Part shown: positions 6,802 to 13,412 of the stretch, piece by piece
Layout of the letters: each line of letters opens with the position of its first letter
Position numbering within the stretch: position 1 is the first letter of the stretch
Origin: an uncultured bacterium
Lineage (GTDB): Bacteria; Bacillota; Clostridia; Lachnospirales; Lachnospiraceae
Direction of reading: 5' to 3'
Assembly: GCA_905214875.1 (NCBI GenBank)
Contig: CAJMNR010000063.1
Span: 1-14,751 of the forward strand
Length of the DNA: 14,751 bases
Notes under the pieces: model-generated
Seen by the model: only the letters and a program-made list of their open reading frames with translations
Databases searched by the model: none
Told to the model about the DNA's origin: nothing
Position numbers and translations under genes: made by a program

Positions 6802-7575
6802 TTAATTTCGTAGGATATCTAATGTATGAGCACTTGCTCCAAGTAATTCTGGTCGTTCACATGTTGACAAATGATATTGCACGAATAGATCAAATGTTTC
6901 CTGATCCATTGCATTTAGTTCACGGCGCATATAGTCTGCCGGTCCATCTGCTGCAATGATCTGGATTCGCTCAATCTCAGCCGCCTCATTTAGCTTATTG
7001 ATATCTTCAAGCCTTACATACTCATATAAATCCTCTGGTTTGGAGATTGTATGAAAATCTTCAGTAAGCTTACCTTCTTCTAGGCATTTTACAATATTAT
7101 TCTTCTTAAATCCGTGGGTAATTACGCTGTATTCGTTCATAAGGTACGCAACAAGGATTACGCCGCCTTTTTTTGTGACACGTCTTGCTTCTTTTAATGC
7201 TTTTAGCTTATCTTCAAATGTATATAGATGATACATCGGCCCAAATACCAAAGTCAGATCAAACGTATCTTCTTCAAATCGAGATAAGTCCAATGCAGTT
7301 CCTTGTTTCGCCTTTACATTGCTCCCTTTAGATTTTAAAATGCCTAGATTATATTTTACAAGTTCGATGGCAGTCACATCATAGCCTTCATTGGCTAATG
7401 GAATGGAATATCTTCCTGTTCCTGCTCCGACATCTAAGATTTTTGCATCTTTCATAGTCTCTAAGTACTTATGGATGTACTTCATCGACGTAATATATTC
7501 CACTTGTCCGTGTCTTCTTGTCAGTCTTTTATCCTCACAAAATTTTCCGTAATGCTTTTCTAATTCTAATGTCAT
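6802..7575 (-). CDS. Class I SAM-dependent methyltransferase
   Basis: A 257-residue soluble methyltransferase with a Rossmann-type SAM-binding core. Motif I is ILDVGAGTGRYS at residues 46-57, followed by an acidic residue after strand 2 (VTAIELVKYN), the post-II region with KQGTALDLSRFEEDTFDLTLVFGPMYHL, and ARRVTKKGGVILVAYL at strand 5. This is a methyltransf_11/25-like small-molecule or unspecified methyltransferase; the substrate cannot be told from the sequence. AAGGAAAG about eight bases before the ATG supports the start. It lies 64 bp downstream of the RsmH-type gene on the same strand and ends in a clear terminator. A TATAAT at 7614-7619 without a good -35 could give it separate expression. 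Confidence 0.9.
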   Translation of the reverse strand: MTLELEKHYGKFCEDKRLTRRHGQVEYITSMKYIHKYLETMKDAKILDVGAGTGRYSIPLANEGYDVTAIELVKYNLGILKSKGSNVKAKQGTALDLSRFEEDTFDLTLVFGPMYHLYTFEDKLKALKEARRVTKKGGVILVAYLMNEYSVITHGFKKNNIVKCLEEGKLTEDFHTISKPEDLYEYVRLEDINKLNEAAEIERIQIIAADGPADYMRRELNAMDQETFDLFVQYHLSTCERPELLGASAHTLDILRN

Positions 7576-7613
7576 CTCGTTCTTTCCTTGTCAATTATTG
7601 TACTCTATGCTTT

Positions 7614-7619
7614 ATTATA
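7614..7619 (-). promoter_or_regulatory. Possible -10 box for the methyltransferase gene
   Basis: A perfect TATAAT on the minus strand lies about 40 bases before the ATG at 7575. No good -35 hexamer is found at 16-18 bases, so this may be chance or a weak promoter; readthrough from the RsmH-type gene is the alternative. Confidence 0.3.
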
Positions 7620-7639
7620 TCCGACCTTTTTCATTTTCC

Positions 7640-8704
7640 CTAATCTTCTGCGCGGATTGCCCATCTCATCTTCGTACATTTTGCACGGCCATTTTTTCTG
7701 CATTCTTCTGCAGATGGTCGAATTACCTCTTTCGAAACTTCACTATAGATTCCTGCTTTTTTCAATTCCTTAAAGGATCTCTTAACAAGTCTGTCTTCTC
7801 CTGAATGGAAGGTAAGAATTGCCACGCGTCCGCCTGGTGCTAATACGTCAGGAAGGCTTTCTAAGAAGGATTCTAATACTTCGAATTCGCTGTTTACATC
7901 GATACGAAGTGCTTGGAATGTTCTCTGGCAGGATTTTTTCACTGCTTCTTTTCTTTCGCTTTCTGGTAAGAATTCCAGCGTCTTTTCAATGATTTTACGT
8001 AAATCAGAAGTCGTATTAATTCCTTTTCCTTTTCGAATTGCATGCATCATTGCTCTTGAGATTTCGGCTGCATATGGTTCGTCGGAATTCTCTACTAACA
8101 TGCCTTCTAGCTCGTCTCTTGTTACTTCTTTTAAGCGTTCTGCTGCCGATACTCCTTTGTTAGGATCAAGACGTAAATCAAGTGGTCCTTCGAATTTATA
8201 AGAGAATCCTCGTTCTGGATTATCGATCTGCATGGACGATACGCCAAGGTCGGCCATCATAAAGTCAAATGGTCCATGTTCTTTTGCAACAGCTGCGATA
8301 TTCCCAAAGTTCTCTTGAATGATTGTAAGAATTTCTGGTCCATAGCCCATATTCTCTAAACGTTTCTTTGTCTTAACGATTTCAATGGAATCTACATCAA
8401 GGGCATACATATGTCCCTCACCATTTAAGCACTTTAACATATGAGATGTATGTCCGCCATATCCAAGCGTTGCATCTAATCCCTTTTGTCCTGGTTTGAT
8501 TTGTAAGAAATCAATAATTTCATTTACCATAATGGAAATATGCATTCCGGCAGGAGTACTTCCTTTTTGAATAACACGTTCAATCGTATCGGCATATTTT
8601 TCTGGATTTAATTCTTTATACTTTTCTTTGTAGCTTCTTGGATGGGTTCCTTTATATCTTACACGACGTTTGTGTGGTTGTTGTTCTTGTTGTTGGTTTT
8701 CCAT
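7640..8704 (-). CDS. rsmH: RsmH-type 16S rRNA (cytosine-N4) methyltransferase with N-terminal extension
   Basis: The 354-residue protein matches RsmH/MraW, which N4-methylates C1402 of 16S rRNA. The family core begins near residue 54 with HISIMVNEIIDFL. It shows DATLGYGGHT at 77-86 (SAM site), DLGVSSMQID, PERGFSY, GPLDLRLD, SCQRTFQALRI, FHSGEDRLVKRSF and a C-terminal NGRAKCTKMRWA in place of the usual NPRARSAKLRVA. The ~50-residue Gln-, Lys- and Arg-rich N-terminal extension is absent from typical ~310-residue RsmH. AGAGAGG fits the ATG at 8704; a TTG-started frame from 8743 is less likely. No mraZ, ftsL or pbp gene adjoins, so it lies outside a division cluster and may be a second copy with a shifted target. 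Function as an rRNA methylase is likely; exact site uncertain. Confidence 0.88.
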   Translation of the reverse strand: MENQQQEQQPHKRRVRYKGTHPRSYKEKYKELNPEKYADTIERVIQKGSTPAGMHISIMVNEIIDFLQIKPGQKGLDATLGYGGHTSHMLKCLNGEGHMYALDVDSIEIVKTKKRLENMGYGPEILTIIQENFGNIAAVAKEHGPFDFMMADLGVSSMQIDNPERGFSYKFEGPLDLRLDPNKGVSAAERLKEVTRDELEGMLVENSDEPYAAEISRAMMHAIRKGKGINTTSDLRKIIEKTLEFLPESERKEAVKKSCQRTFQALRIDVNSEFEVLESFLESLPDVLAPGGRVAILTFHSGEDRLVKRSFKELKKAGIYSEVSKEVIRPSAEECRKNGRAKCTKMRWAIRAED

Positions 8705-8742
8705 ATCTAAACCTCTCTTTGCTTTCAATAGTCTCTTTTGCA

Positions 8743-8771
8743 ACTATAACAAAAATACTTGCTTTATACAA
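8743..8771 (-). promoter_or_regulatory. Probable promoter of the rsmH-type gene
   Basis: On the minus strand, TATAGT (8743-8748) lies 17 bases from a weak TTGTAT (8766-8771), just after the stop of the upstream membrane protein gene. The transcription start would be about 30 bases before the ATG at 8704, supporting that shorter start over the TTG at 8743. Confidence 0.5.
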
Positions 8772-8784
8772 GCCCGCACCAGTT

Positions 8785-9474
8785 CTAATACACAAAGAGA
8801 TAAATGCCAAACCAATGAAGGATTGCTCCTCCTAAAACAAAAAAGTGCCAGATAAAATGGTCATACTTTTTATCCTTTGCAAACGGTATCATTCCCACAG
8901 TATAAATGACTCCGCCAAGCAAGATCATCACTAATAACGGAATATCATTTCTAAACCAATCCGGAAAGAACATGATGCCGCTCCATCCGATTACAAAATA
9001 TAAAGTAAAATGAATCCATTTTGCCCTGCCCGGCCCAAATACACCAATAATTGTGATTCCTAATACAATCAGTGCCCATTGTACACAGAAAAAGAAGATT
9101 CCAGTGGAATTTCCCCAATATACAAGATACAATGGTGCAAAGGTTCCACCGATCAAAAGATAGATGGATGAATAATCAAATCTTCTCCATAATCGTTTCA
9201 CAACCGATCCACTCTTAAATGCGTGATATAAGCAGCTCATCAGCATAAGAAAGAATAAGCTGATTCCATAAAAGCAAGAGGCCATGATTTTCAATCCTGT
9301 ATCAGATTTGACAAGTAATAGGATGAATCCTGCAAGAGCAAGTACTGCGCCAACACCATGTGTAACAGCATTACCGACCTCCTCTAAAACCGTCAGATGA
9401 GGGGGCTCATTCAGTTCACGAATTCGCTGTTTTTTCTTCTCACGTTCACTTTTCTTATCCACTTCATGTTCCAT
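8785..9474 (-). CDS. Hemolysin III / PAQR-family membrane protein
   Basis: A 229-residue integral membrane protein with about seven hydrophobic segments after a charged ~25-residue N-terminus. The family marks are EEVGNAVTHGVGA at 31-43, SCLYH at 80-84 (Ser-X3-His), RFDYSSIYLLIGGTFAPL from 98, and a C-terminal HFIWH at 206-210 with H220. In PAQR proteins the Ser, Asp and His residues form a zinc-binding, hydrolase-like site. The usual Asp-His after the second helix is Asp-Tyr here (100-101), a small deviation. Despite the name, most bacterial members have no shown haemolytic role. AAGGAG lies nine bases before the ATG. It follows the tyrS terminator, and I see no clear promoter, so low-level readthrough is possible. 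Confidence 0.9.
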   Translation of the reverse strand: MEHEVDKKSEREKKKQRIRELNEPPHLTVLEEVGNAVTHGVGAVLALAGFILLLVKSDTGLKIMASCFYGISLFFLMLMSCLYHAFKSGSVVKRLWRRFDYSSIYLLIGGTFAPLYLVYWGNSTGIFFFCVQWALIVLGITIIGVFGPGRAKWIHFTLYFVIGWSGIMFFPDWFRNDIPLLVMILLGGVIYTVGMIPFAKDKKYDHFIWHFFVLGGAILHWFGIYLFVY

Positions 9475-9505
9475 ATGTAATTACTCCTTTCTTACTAGTA
9501 TTAAG

Positions 9506-9544
9506 AAAAACCCCCACAGTAATTTATATATATTACTATGGGAG
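9506..9544 (-). terminator. Intrinsic terminator of tyrS
   Basis: Arms 9511-9523 and 9532-9544 form a 13-bp stem with G-U pairs in the minus-strand RNA and an AU-only loop, followed directly by UUUUU (9506-9510). It lies 17 bases after the tyrS stop. Confidence 0.92.
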
Positions 9545-9561
9545 TCTGTTATTCTAACTAA

Positions 9562-10785
9562 TTATTTCATTACAACTTTATGGAATACTTTTTTACCTTT
9601 TTTAATCTTGATTCCTTCAGTTAATTCTCCTTTTGTAACAACGTGATCGATTGCTGTTACTTTTTCTCCATCGATGGATAAACCACCTTGTTGGATTACT
9701 CGTCTTGCTTCGCTCTTAGAAACAGTTAATTCACAACGAACTAATAAGTCCATGATTGCAATCTTTCCATCTTCTAAATCAGCATCTGTTAATTCTGTAG
9801 AAGGCATATTTGAGTCATCTCCGCCGCCTGCAAATAATGCTTTTGCTGCTGTTTGAGCTTTTTCAGCTTCTTCTTTACCATGAACTAATGAAGTAAGTTC
9901 GTAAGCAAGGATTTCTTTTGCCTTATTAAGTTCAGCACCTTCCCAGCTATCCATCTTATCAATTTCTTCAAGTGGTAAGAATGTAAGCATACGGATACAT
10001 TTTAATACGTCAGCATCTGCAACGTTTCTCCAGTATTGGTAGAATTCGAATGGAGATGTCTTTTCAGGATCTAACCATACTGCACCACCAACTGTTTTAC
10101 CCATCTTCTTACCTTCAGAGTTAAGAAGTAACGTAATTGTCATAGCATAAGCATCTTCTCCTAATTTACGACGGATTAAGTTTGTACCACCTAACATGTT
10201 AGACCATTGATCGTCTCCACCAAACTGCATGTTACATCCGTATTCTTTGAATAAGTGATAGAAATCGTAGGATTGCATGATCATGTAGTTGAATTCTAAG
10301 AATGTTAAACCTTTTTCCATTCTTTGTTTGTAACATTCTGCACGTAACATGTTATTTACAGAGAAACAAGAACCTACTTCTCTTAATAAATCAACATAGT
10401 TAAGGTCTAATAACCAGTCAGCATTGTTTACGATAATTGCTTTATCTTCACCAAAATCGATGAAACGTTCCATCTGTTTCTTGAAACATTCACAGTTATG
10501 TTGGATTGTTTCTGGTGTAAGCATTTGACGCATGTCTGTCTTACCAGAAGGATCGCCGATGTAACCTGTTCCACCACCAAGTAAAACAACTGGTGTATTA
10601 CCTGCCATTTGTAAACGTTTCATAAGGCAAAGTGCCATAAAGTGTCCTACATGTAAAGAATCTGCTGTTGGGTCAAATCCGATATAAAACTTTGCTTTTC
10701 CTGTATTAATTAATTCTTTAATTTCTGCTTCATCTGTTACTTGGGCAATCAAACCTCTTGCCACTAACTCGTCATAAATTTGCAT
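9562..10785 (-). CDS. tyrS: Tyrosyl-tRNA synthetase
   Basis: A 407-residue class I tyrosyl-tRNA synthetase that charges tRNA-Tyr with tyrosine in the cytoplasm. HVGH at 45-48 is the HIGH signature and KMGKT at 227-231 the KMSKS-type loop. YIGFDPTADSLHVGH, LLGGGTGYIGDPSGK, MQSYDFYHLF and QFGGDDQWSN form the tyrosine and ATP pocket. The C-terminal ~65 residues are an S4 RNA-binding domain (LTVSKSEARRVIQQGGLSIDGEKV). Length matches the TyrS1 type. AGGAGG fits the ATG at 10785; the longer frame from a TTG at 10812 would contain this ribosome binding site and is rejected. Expression is controlled by the T-box leader just upstream and ends at the 9506-9544 hairpin. No adjacent gene appears to share the transcript. 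Confidence 0.98.
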   Translation of the reverse strand: MQIYDELVARGLIAQVTDEAEIKELINTGKAKFYIGFDPTADSLHVGHFMALCLMKRLQMAGNTPVVLLGGGTGYIGDPSGKTDMRQMLTPETIQHNCECFKKQMERFIDFGEDKAIIVNNADWLLDLNYVDLLREVGSCFSVNNMLRAECYKQRMEKGLTFLEFNYMIMQSYDFYHLFKEYGCNMQFGGDDQWSNMLGGTNLIRRKLGEDAYAMTITLLLNSEGKKMGKTVGGAVWLDPEKTSPFEFYQYWRNVADADVLKCIRMLTFLPLEEIDKMDSWEGAELNKAKEILAYELTSLVHGKEEAEKAQTAAKALFAGGGDDSNMPSTELTDADLEDGKIAIMDLLVRCELTVSKSEARRVIQQGGLSIDGEKVTAIDHVVTKGELTEGIKIKKGKKVFHKVVMK

Positions 10786-10922
10786 TTCAAAATTCCTCCT
10801 AATAATTTTCAACCTTAGTTTGACTCATTGTTCGCAGAACAAAGTGTGTGTTCCACACTCCCCGCTTTTTGGGACATTTTTAATTGTTAGGAAAGAGCTC
10901 GACAGAGAAATTTCCTAACACT

Positions 10923-10955
10923 AAAAAAAGCCCCCTGCAGTAAACTGCAGAGGGC
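10923..10955 (-). terminator. T-box leader terminator
   Basis: Arms 10930-10940 and 10945-10955 form an 11-bp GC-rich stem with a UUUA loop, followed by seven U (10923-10929) on the minus strand. The 5' arm overlaps the antiterminator partner, giving the mutually exclusive switch. Confidence 0.95.
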
Positions 10956-11145
10956 ATAAATAGCGGTACCACCTCTGAATCAAGATTCCTTCGCAGGAAT
11001 CTCCTCATCAAGTATAATGTATCTCATCACACTCTATGCTGTATCGGGCATAACTCGGCGAACCCTACTAAAGTTCAGGCTGCTGCTCCGGGATGTATTC
11101 ATATAAGGTTCTTATATCCTCGCACCAAACGGATACTCTCTGAAA
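10923..11145 (-). ncRNA. T-box riboswitch, tyrosine-specific, upstream of tyrS
   Basis: This leader senses uncharged tRNA-Tyr and permits tyrS transcription when tyrosine charging is low. Stem I is bounded by UUCAG (11140-11144) and CUGAA (11074-11078). It contains AGAGAGUA, the conserved GGUGCGAG (11119-11126) and GAA directly followed by specifier UAC (11095-11097), a tyrosine codon. A 7-bp hairpin at 10984-11001 matches stem III. The T-box AGGUGGUACCGC lies at 10963-10974 and pairs with the tRNA acceptor end; CAGAGG (10972-10977) can pair with CCUCUG (10948-10953) as the antiterminator base. That pairing competes with the terminator at 10923-10955. All hallmark elements are visible. Confidence 0.97.
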
Positions 11146-11200
11146 AGAAATACTCTTGTATTACTAATTCCCATCATTGCATTTACATATTAATAAACAT

Positions 11201-11228
11201 ATTATAACGTGAATTCTCGATTTGTGGA
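11201..11228 (-). promoter_or_regulatory. Probable promoter of the tyrS T-box transcript
   Basis: A perfect TATAAT (11201-11206, minus strand) lies 16 bases from a partial -35 TCCACA (11223-11228). Transcription would begin near 11194, about 50 nt before stem I and about 410 nt before the tyrS start. The stretch 11229-11306 up to the DedA-type stop holds nothing else I can support; in particular no clear terminator for that gene. Confidence 0.55.
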
Positions 11229-11306
11229 AGACTAAATCTTCATAAATACAATATTTTTTTCGAATACCTTCATTATTGCACAATCTTTTCCCTTTTATAC
11301 GTGCAA

Positions 11307-11816
11307 TTAAGCTAACAGTTTGAATACCTGGTCTCCCATAAAATATCCGGCAGAAATCAAGGCTCCGTTATATATTGTAATGGCAACGAAAGAAAATGCT
11401 GTAAATCTTATAAAGTCCAAGCGCACTAATCCTGCTGGAATCGGGATCAGCGTTCGCACCGCTGGAACAAATCTTGAGATAAATACGCCGACATGGCCCT
11501 TCTCGCGTATATACTCCACTTTCTTTTCAATAAATTCTTTTTGCTTCGGATGCTTAGGAAGATATTTATTCATAAATACCTCTCCGAAAAACGCACCTAT
11601 AAAGTACAAGATCCAGCTTGCGACTACCCCTGCGCACGCTGAAATAAGAATTGCAAAGATTAAATTAATTCCACTCTGTGAACACCATATACCTACCGCT
11701 GGCATAACAATTGCGGCACCAAGTCCGGGCATATTCATATATTCTAAGAATACAATCACAAAAATAAAGACTGCTCCATAATGAGCAAAATATTCAAACA
11801 AGCTATTCAAATCCAT
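11307..11816 (-). CDS. DedA-family membrane protein
   Basis: A 169-residue inner-membrane protein of the DedA/VTT (SNARE-associated) superfamily, whose bacterial members include undecaprenyl-phosphate and phospholipid translocases. The typical marks are FLEYMNMPGLGAAIVMPAVG at 23-42 with acidic E25, the amphipathic FGEVFMNKYLP after a membrane helix, and ISRFVPAVRTLIPIPAGL at 113-130, corresponding to the family FxxRFxPxxRT motif. A late Gly-Asp (161-162) precedes the short C-terminus. It is shorter than the usual ~200 residues, with the last membrane helix ending close to the stop. A GAGGGG ribosome binding site lies about seven bases before the ATG. The upstream gap (11817-11975) is rich in TATAG-like sequences, but no clean -35/-10 pair was found. 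Function in lipid carrier recycling is family-based inference. Confidence 0.9.
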   Translation of the reverse strand: MDLNSLFEYFAHYGAVFIFVIVFLEYMNMPGLGAAIVMPAVGIWCSQSGINLIFAILISACAGVVASWILYFIGAFFGEVFMNKYLPKHPKQKEFIEKKVEYIREKGHVGVFISRFVPAVRTLIPIPAGLVRLDFIRFTAFSFVAITIYNGALISAGYFMGDQVFKLLA

Positions 11817-11920
11817 TTTATGACCCCTCTCATTTTCTCAAGTACCTTTAAATCATACCGTATAATTCTTACTATAATACTTCTATAATTCTTAAGTATT
11901 TCTTAAAACTGCAATTCCAA

Positions 11921-11942
11921 GCAATCTGCGTCGCCAAATTGC
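11921..11942 (-). terminator. Hairpin downstream of the ECF S-component gene (possible terminator)
   Basis: An 8-bp stem (11921-11928 with 11935-11942, one G-U in minus-strand RNA) closes a GCGACG loop, 33 bases after the stop of the ECF-type gene. The following bases are UUGGAAUU rather than a U-tract, so termination would be weak. It lies in the 159-bp gap before the DedA-type gene. Confidence 0.35.
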
Positions 11943-11975
11943 CCTTCTGAAACTTTGTTTCGTTATATGTAAACC

Positions 11976-12542
11976 CTACTGCTCTATTGCGTTTTTAATT
12001 CTTAACCATATGACATAACAAAGGGCGCATCCAATCAAAGCGGTAATCAGCTGGGTAATAGAAAATGTAATCTTCGCCGTATTAAGCAGTATATTTAATT
12101 TTTGTTCTGGCACTTTAATATTTCCTTTATACATTGGTAAAAGGATTAGGACGATGCTTACTCCCATAAATGCGGCCTTTGCAACAGCGCCTATTACCAT
12201 TCCAATGATCACCCTGTATGTTTCTTTTACCTTATTCATAAGCAGTTTATCTTTAAACAGCCAGATTCCCACTGCCAATAATGTGTTTCCTACCATGATA
12301 CATGGCATGATTGTTGGTATTCCCATAGTGATTGGCGATGGTGCAATAAAAAAGGCAGTTATTGGTGAAATCACAGCTAAGATGACTCCGCTTCCCAAAC
12401 CGATTACCAAAACTGCCATAATGATTGTCATATTTACGATTGGACCCGTTATGTACACAGACAGATTCTTCATAAACTGACTGACGATACAGATGGCTAA
12501 TAAAATCCCTGTCTGTACGATTACTTTTGTTGACTTATTCAT
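11976..12542 (-). CDS. ECF-type transporter S component (substrate-binding membrane subunit)
   Basis: A 188-residue, very hydrophobic protein with about five or six membrane segments. The N-terminal half fits the ECF S-component superfamily (Pfam ECF_trnsprt, formerly DUF3816): a first helix TGILLAICIVSQF, then GPIVNMTIIMAVLVIGLGSGVILAVISPITAFFIAP and MGIPTIMPCIMVGNTLLAVGIWLF. Such subunits bind a vitamin or other micronutrient and share an energising module (EcfA, EcfA', EcfT) encoded elsewhere; none is encoded here, so this is a group II type arrangement. The ligand is not evident, and the leader is too short for a metabolite riboswitch that would identify it. GGGGGG lies about six bases before the ATG. 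A candidate promoter lies just downstream of the VanZ-type gene. Confidence 0.78.
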   Translation of the reverse strand: MNKSTKVIVQTGILLAICIVSQFMKNLSVYITGPIVNMTIIMAVLVIGLGSGVILAVISPITAFFIAPSPITMGIPTIMPCIMVGNTLLAVGIWLFKDKLLMNKVKETYRVIIGMVIGAVAKAAFMGVSIVLILLPMYKGNIKVPEQKLNILLNTAKITFSITQLITALIGCALCYVIWLRIKNAIEQ

Positions 12543-12601
12543 AGCTTTCCCCCCTGATTCTTCTAATATATACTCTCTTACACATGGTTCTGCGTTTCTA
12601 A

Positions 12602-12630
12602 TACTATACCTATCAGAAGTTCAAGTCAAT
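12602..12630 (-). promoter_or_regulatory. Possible promoter of the ECF S-component gene
   Basis: TTGACT followed after 17 bases by TAGTAT on the minus strand, with an overlapping TATAGT two bases closer. Neither pair is ideal. The location, between the VanZ-type stop at 12637 and the ATG at 12542, makes a promoter plausible. Confidence 0.4.
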
Positions 12631-12636
12631 ATTTTC

Positions 12637-13284
12637 CTATTCCACAGTAAGCTTATGTCCTTTGTGAAAACGCTTCAAATCAAATTGATGAATTGATGGA
12701 ACAAATGCTTCTACTGCATGTACTAAGCGATATCCTACATAACCGCCTAATGTATTTGCCATCAAATCGTCTACATCACATAAACGATAAGATCCTTTGT
12801 ATATTCCAAATAATCCAGTAAGCTGTGCAATCTCTATTACCAAACTAAGAAGGCATGTAATAATGACAATCTTTTTTCCACTTACGCCGAAATAATAACG
12901 AAGCAGCATGCCAAATGGTACGGTCATTAAAATATTACAGATGATCTGAAGAACTGCTGTGTTATAGAGTCCTTTTAAATAAGTGGCTGGTCTCGTTATA
13001 TCAAGTGTATTGTCTTTGATAATGTCACATATAAAATGGAATGGAATACTTTGAAACTCATGTCCGCTTAACTGCTGTGCCTGTTCCATTGTTGGCAGTG
13101 GGAAAAATACAACCGCTATAAGGCACAAGAAATATAATAATCCAAAATAATTTAATCCGATACGTACGGGATTTACCGTTTTATATTTGATGATCGTGAT
13201 TGCAAAGATTGGAAGTGTCATTAGTATCGCAAAGAATGGGAAGCATCCACATCCTAATAAAATAGCATTTAAATGGTTTGTCAT
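12637..13284 (-). CDS. VanZ-family membrane protein
   Basis: A 215-residue membrane protein with a hydrophobic N-terminus and about five membrane segments. The VanZ-family signatures are in the second half: NILMTVPFGMLL, then a helix ending in EIAQLTGLFGIYKGSYRLCDVDDLMANTLGGYVGY, where the conserved Glu, Gln, Arg, Asp-Asp and Asn-Thr-Leu-Gly-Gly are present. VanZ itself gives low-level teicoplanin resistance, but most homologues in this group of bacteria have no assigned role and no resistance genes are nearby, so a resistance call is not justified. AAGGAGG lies five bases before the ATG, giving an efficient start. An extended -10 promoter lies about 45 bases upstream, after the hairpin that follows the tRNA editing gene. 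Confidence 0.9.
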   Translation of the reverse strand: MTNHLNAILLGCGCFPFFAILMTLPIFAITIIKYKTVNPVRIGLNYFGLLYFLCLIAVVFFPLPTMEQAQQLSGHEFQSIPFHFICDIIKDNTLDITRPATYLKGLYNTAVLQIICNILMTVPFGMLLRYYFGVSGKKIVIITCLLSLVIEIAQLTGLFGIYKGSYRLCDVDDLMANTLGGYVGYRLVHAVEAFVPSIHQFDLKRFHKGHKLTVE

Positions 13285-13328
13285 AGTTACCTCCTTTTGA
13301 ACTTGTTTATGTCCTTTTTGTTGAGATA

Positions 13329-13337
13329 ACTATAACA
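13329..13337 (-). promoter_or_regulatory. Probable extended -10 promoter of the VanZ-type gene
   Basis: TGTTATAGT on the minus strand is an extended -10 element (TGn plus TATAGT). No good -35 is seen, as expected for this class. Transcription would start near 13322, about 40 bases before the ATG. Confidence 0.45.
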
Positions 13338-13365
13338 TCTGTAATTATTACGAACCATTTCCTTC

Positions 13366-13405
13366 GCTAACAGGAAACTTACATTTTTGAAAGTTTCCTG
13401 TTAGC
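13366..13405. terminator. Perfect 15-bp inverted repeat after the tRNA editing gene
   Basis: Arms 13366-13380 and 13391-13405 are exact complements around a 10-base loop (ACATTTTTGA). The repeat starts seven bases after the stop of the AlaX-type gene, where a terminator is expected. However, neither strand has a U-tract after the stem (minus GCGAAGGAAAUGG; plus UUGUGGGCU). It may terminate weakly, protect the mRNA 3' end, or be unrelated to transcription. Confidence 0.6.
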
Positions 13406-13412
13406 TTGTGGG

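Noticed and set aside
11255..11300. TTGCAC/GTGCAA inverted repeat as a terminator of the DedA-type gene
   Set aside because: Only 6 bp with a 19-base loop and no following U-tract; not convincing.
11320..11781. 153-residue plus-strand open frame
   Set aside because: It is the antisense of the DedA-type gene, has no ribosome binding site or recognisable domain, and arises from the codon pattern of a hydrophobic protein.
12154..12480. 108-residue plus-strand open frame
   Set aside because: Antisense shadow of the ECF S-component gene; no start signal and no family resemblance.
12637..13284. Glycopeptide resistance locus
   Set aside because: A VanZ-family protein is present, but no vanHAX, vanRS or other resistance genes are near; VanZ homologues are common and mostly unassigned.
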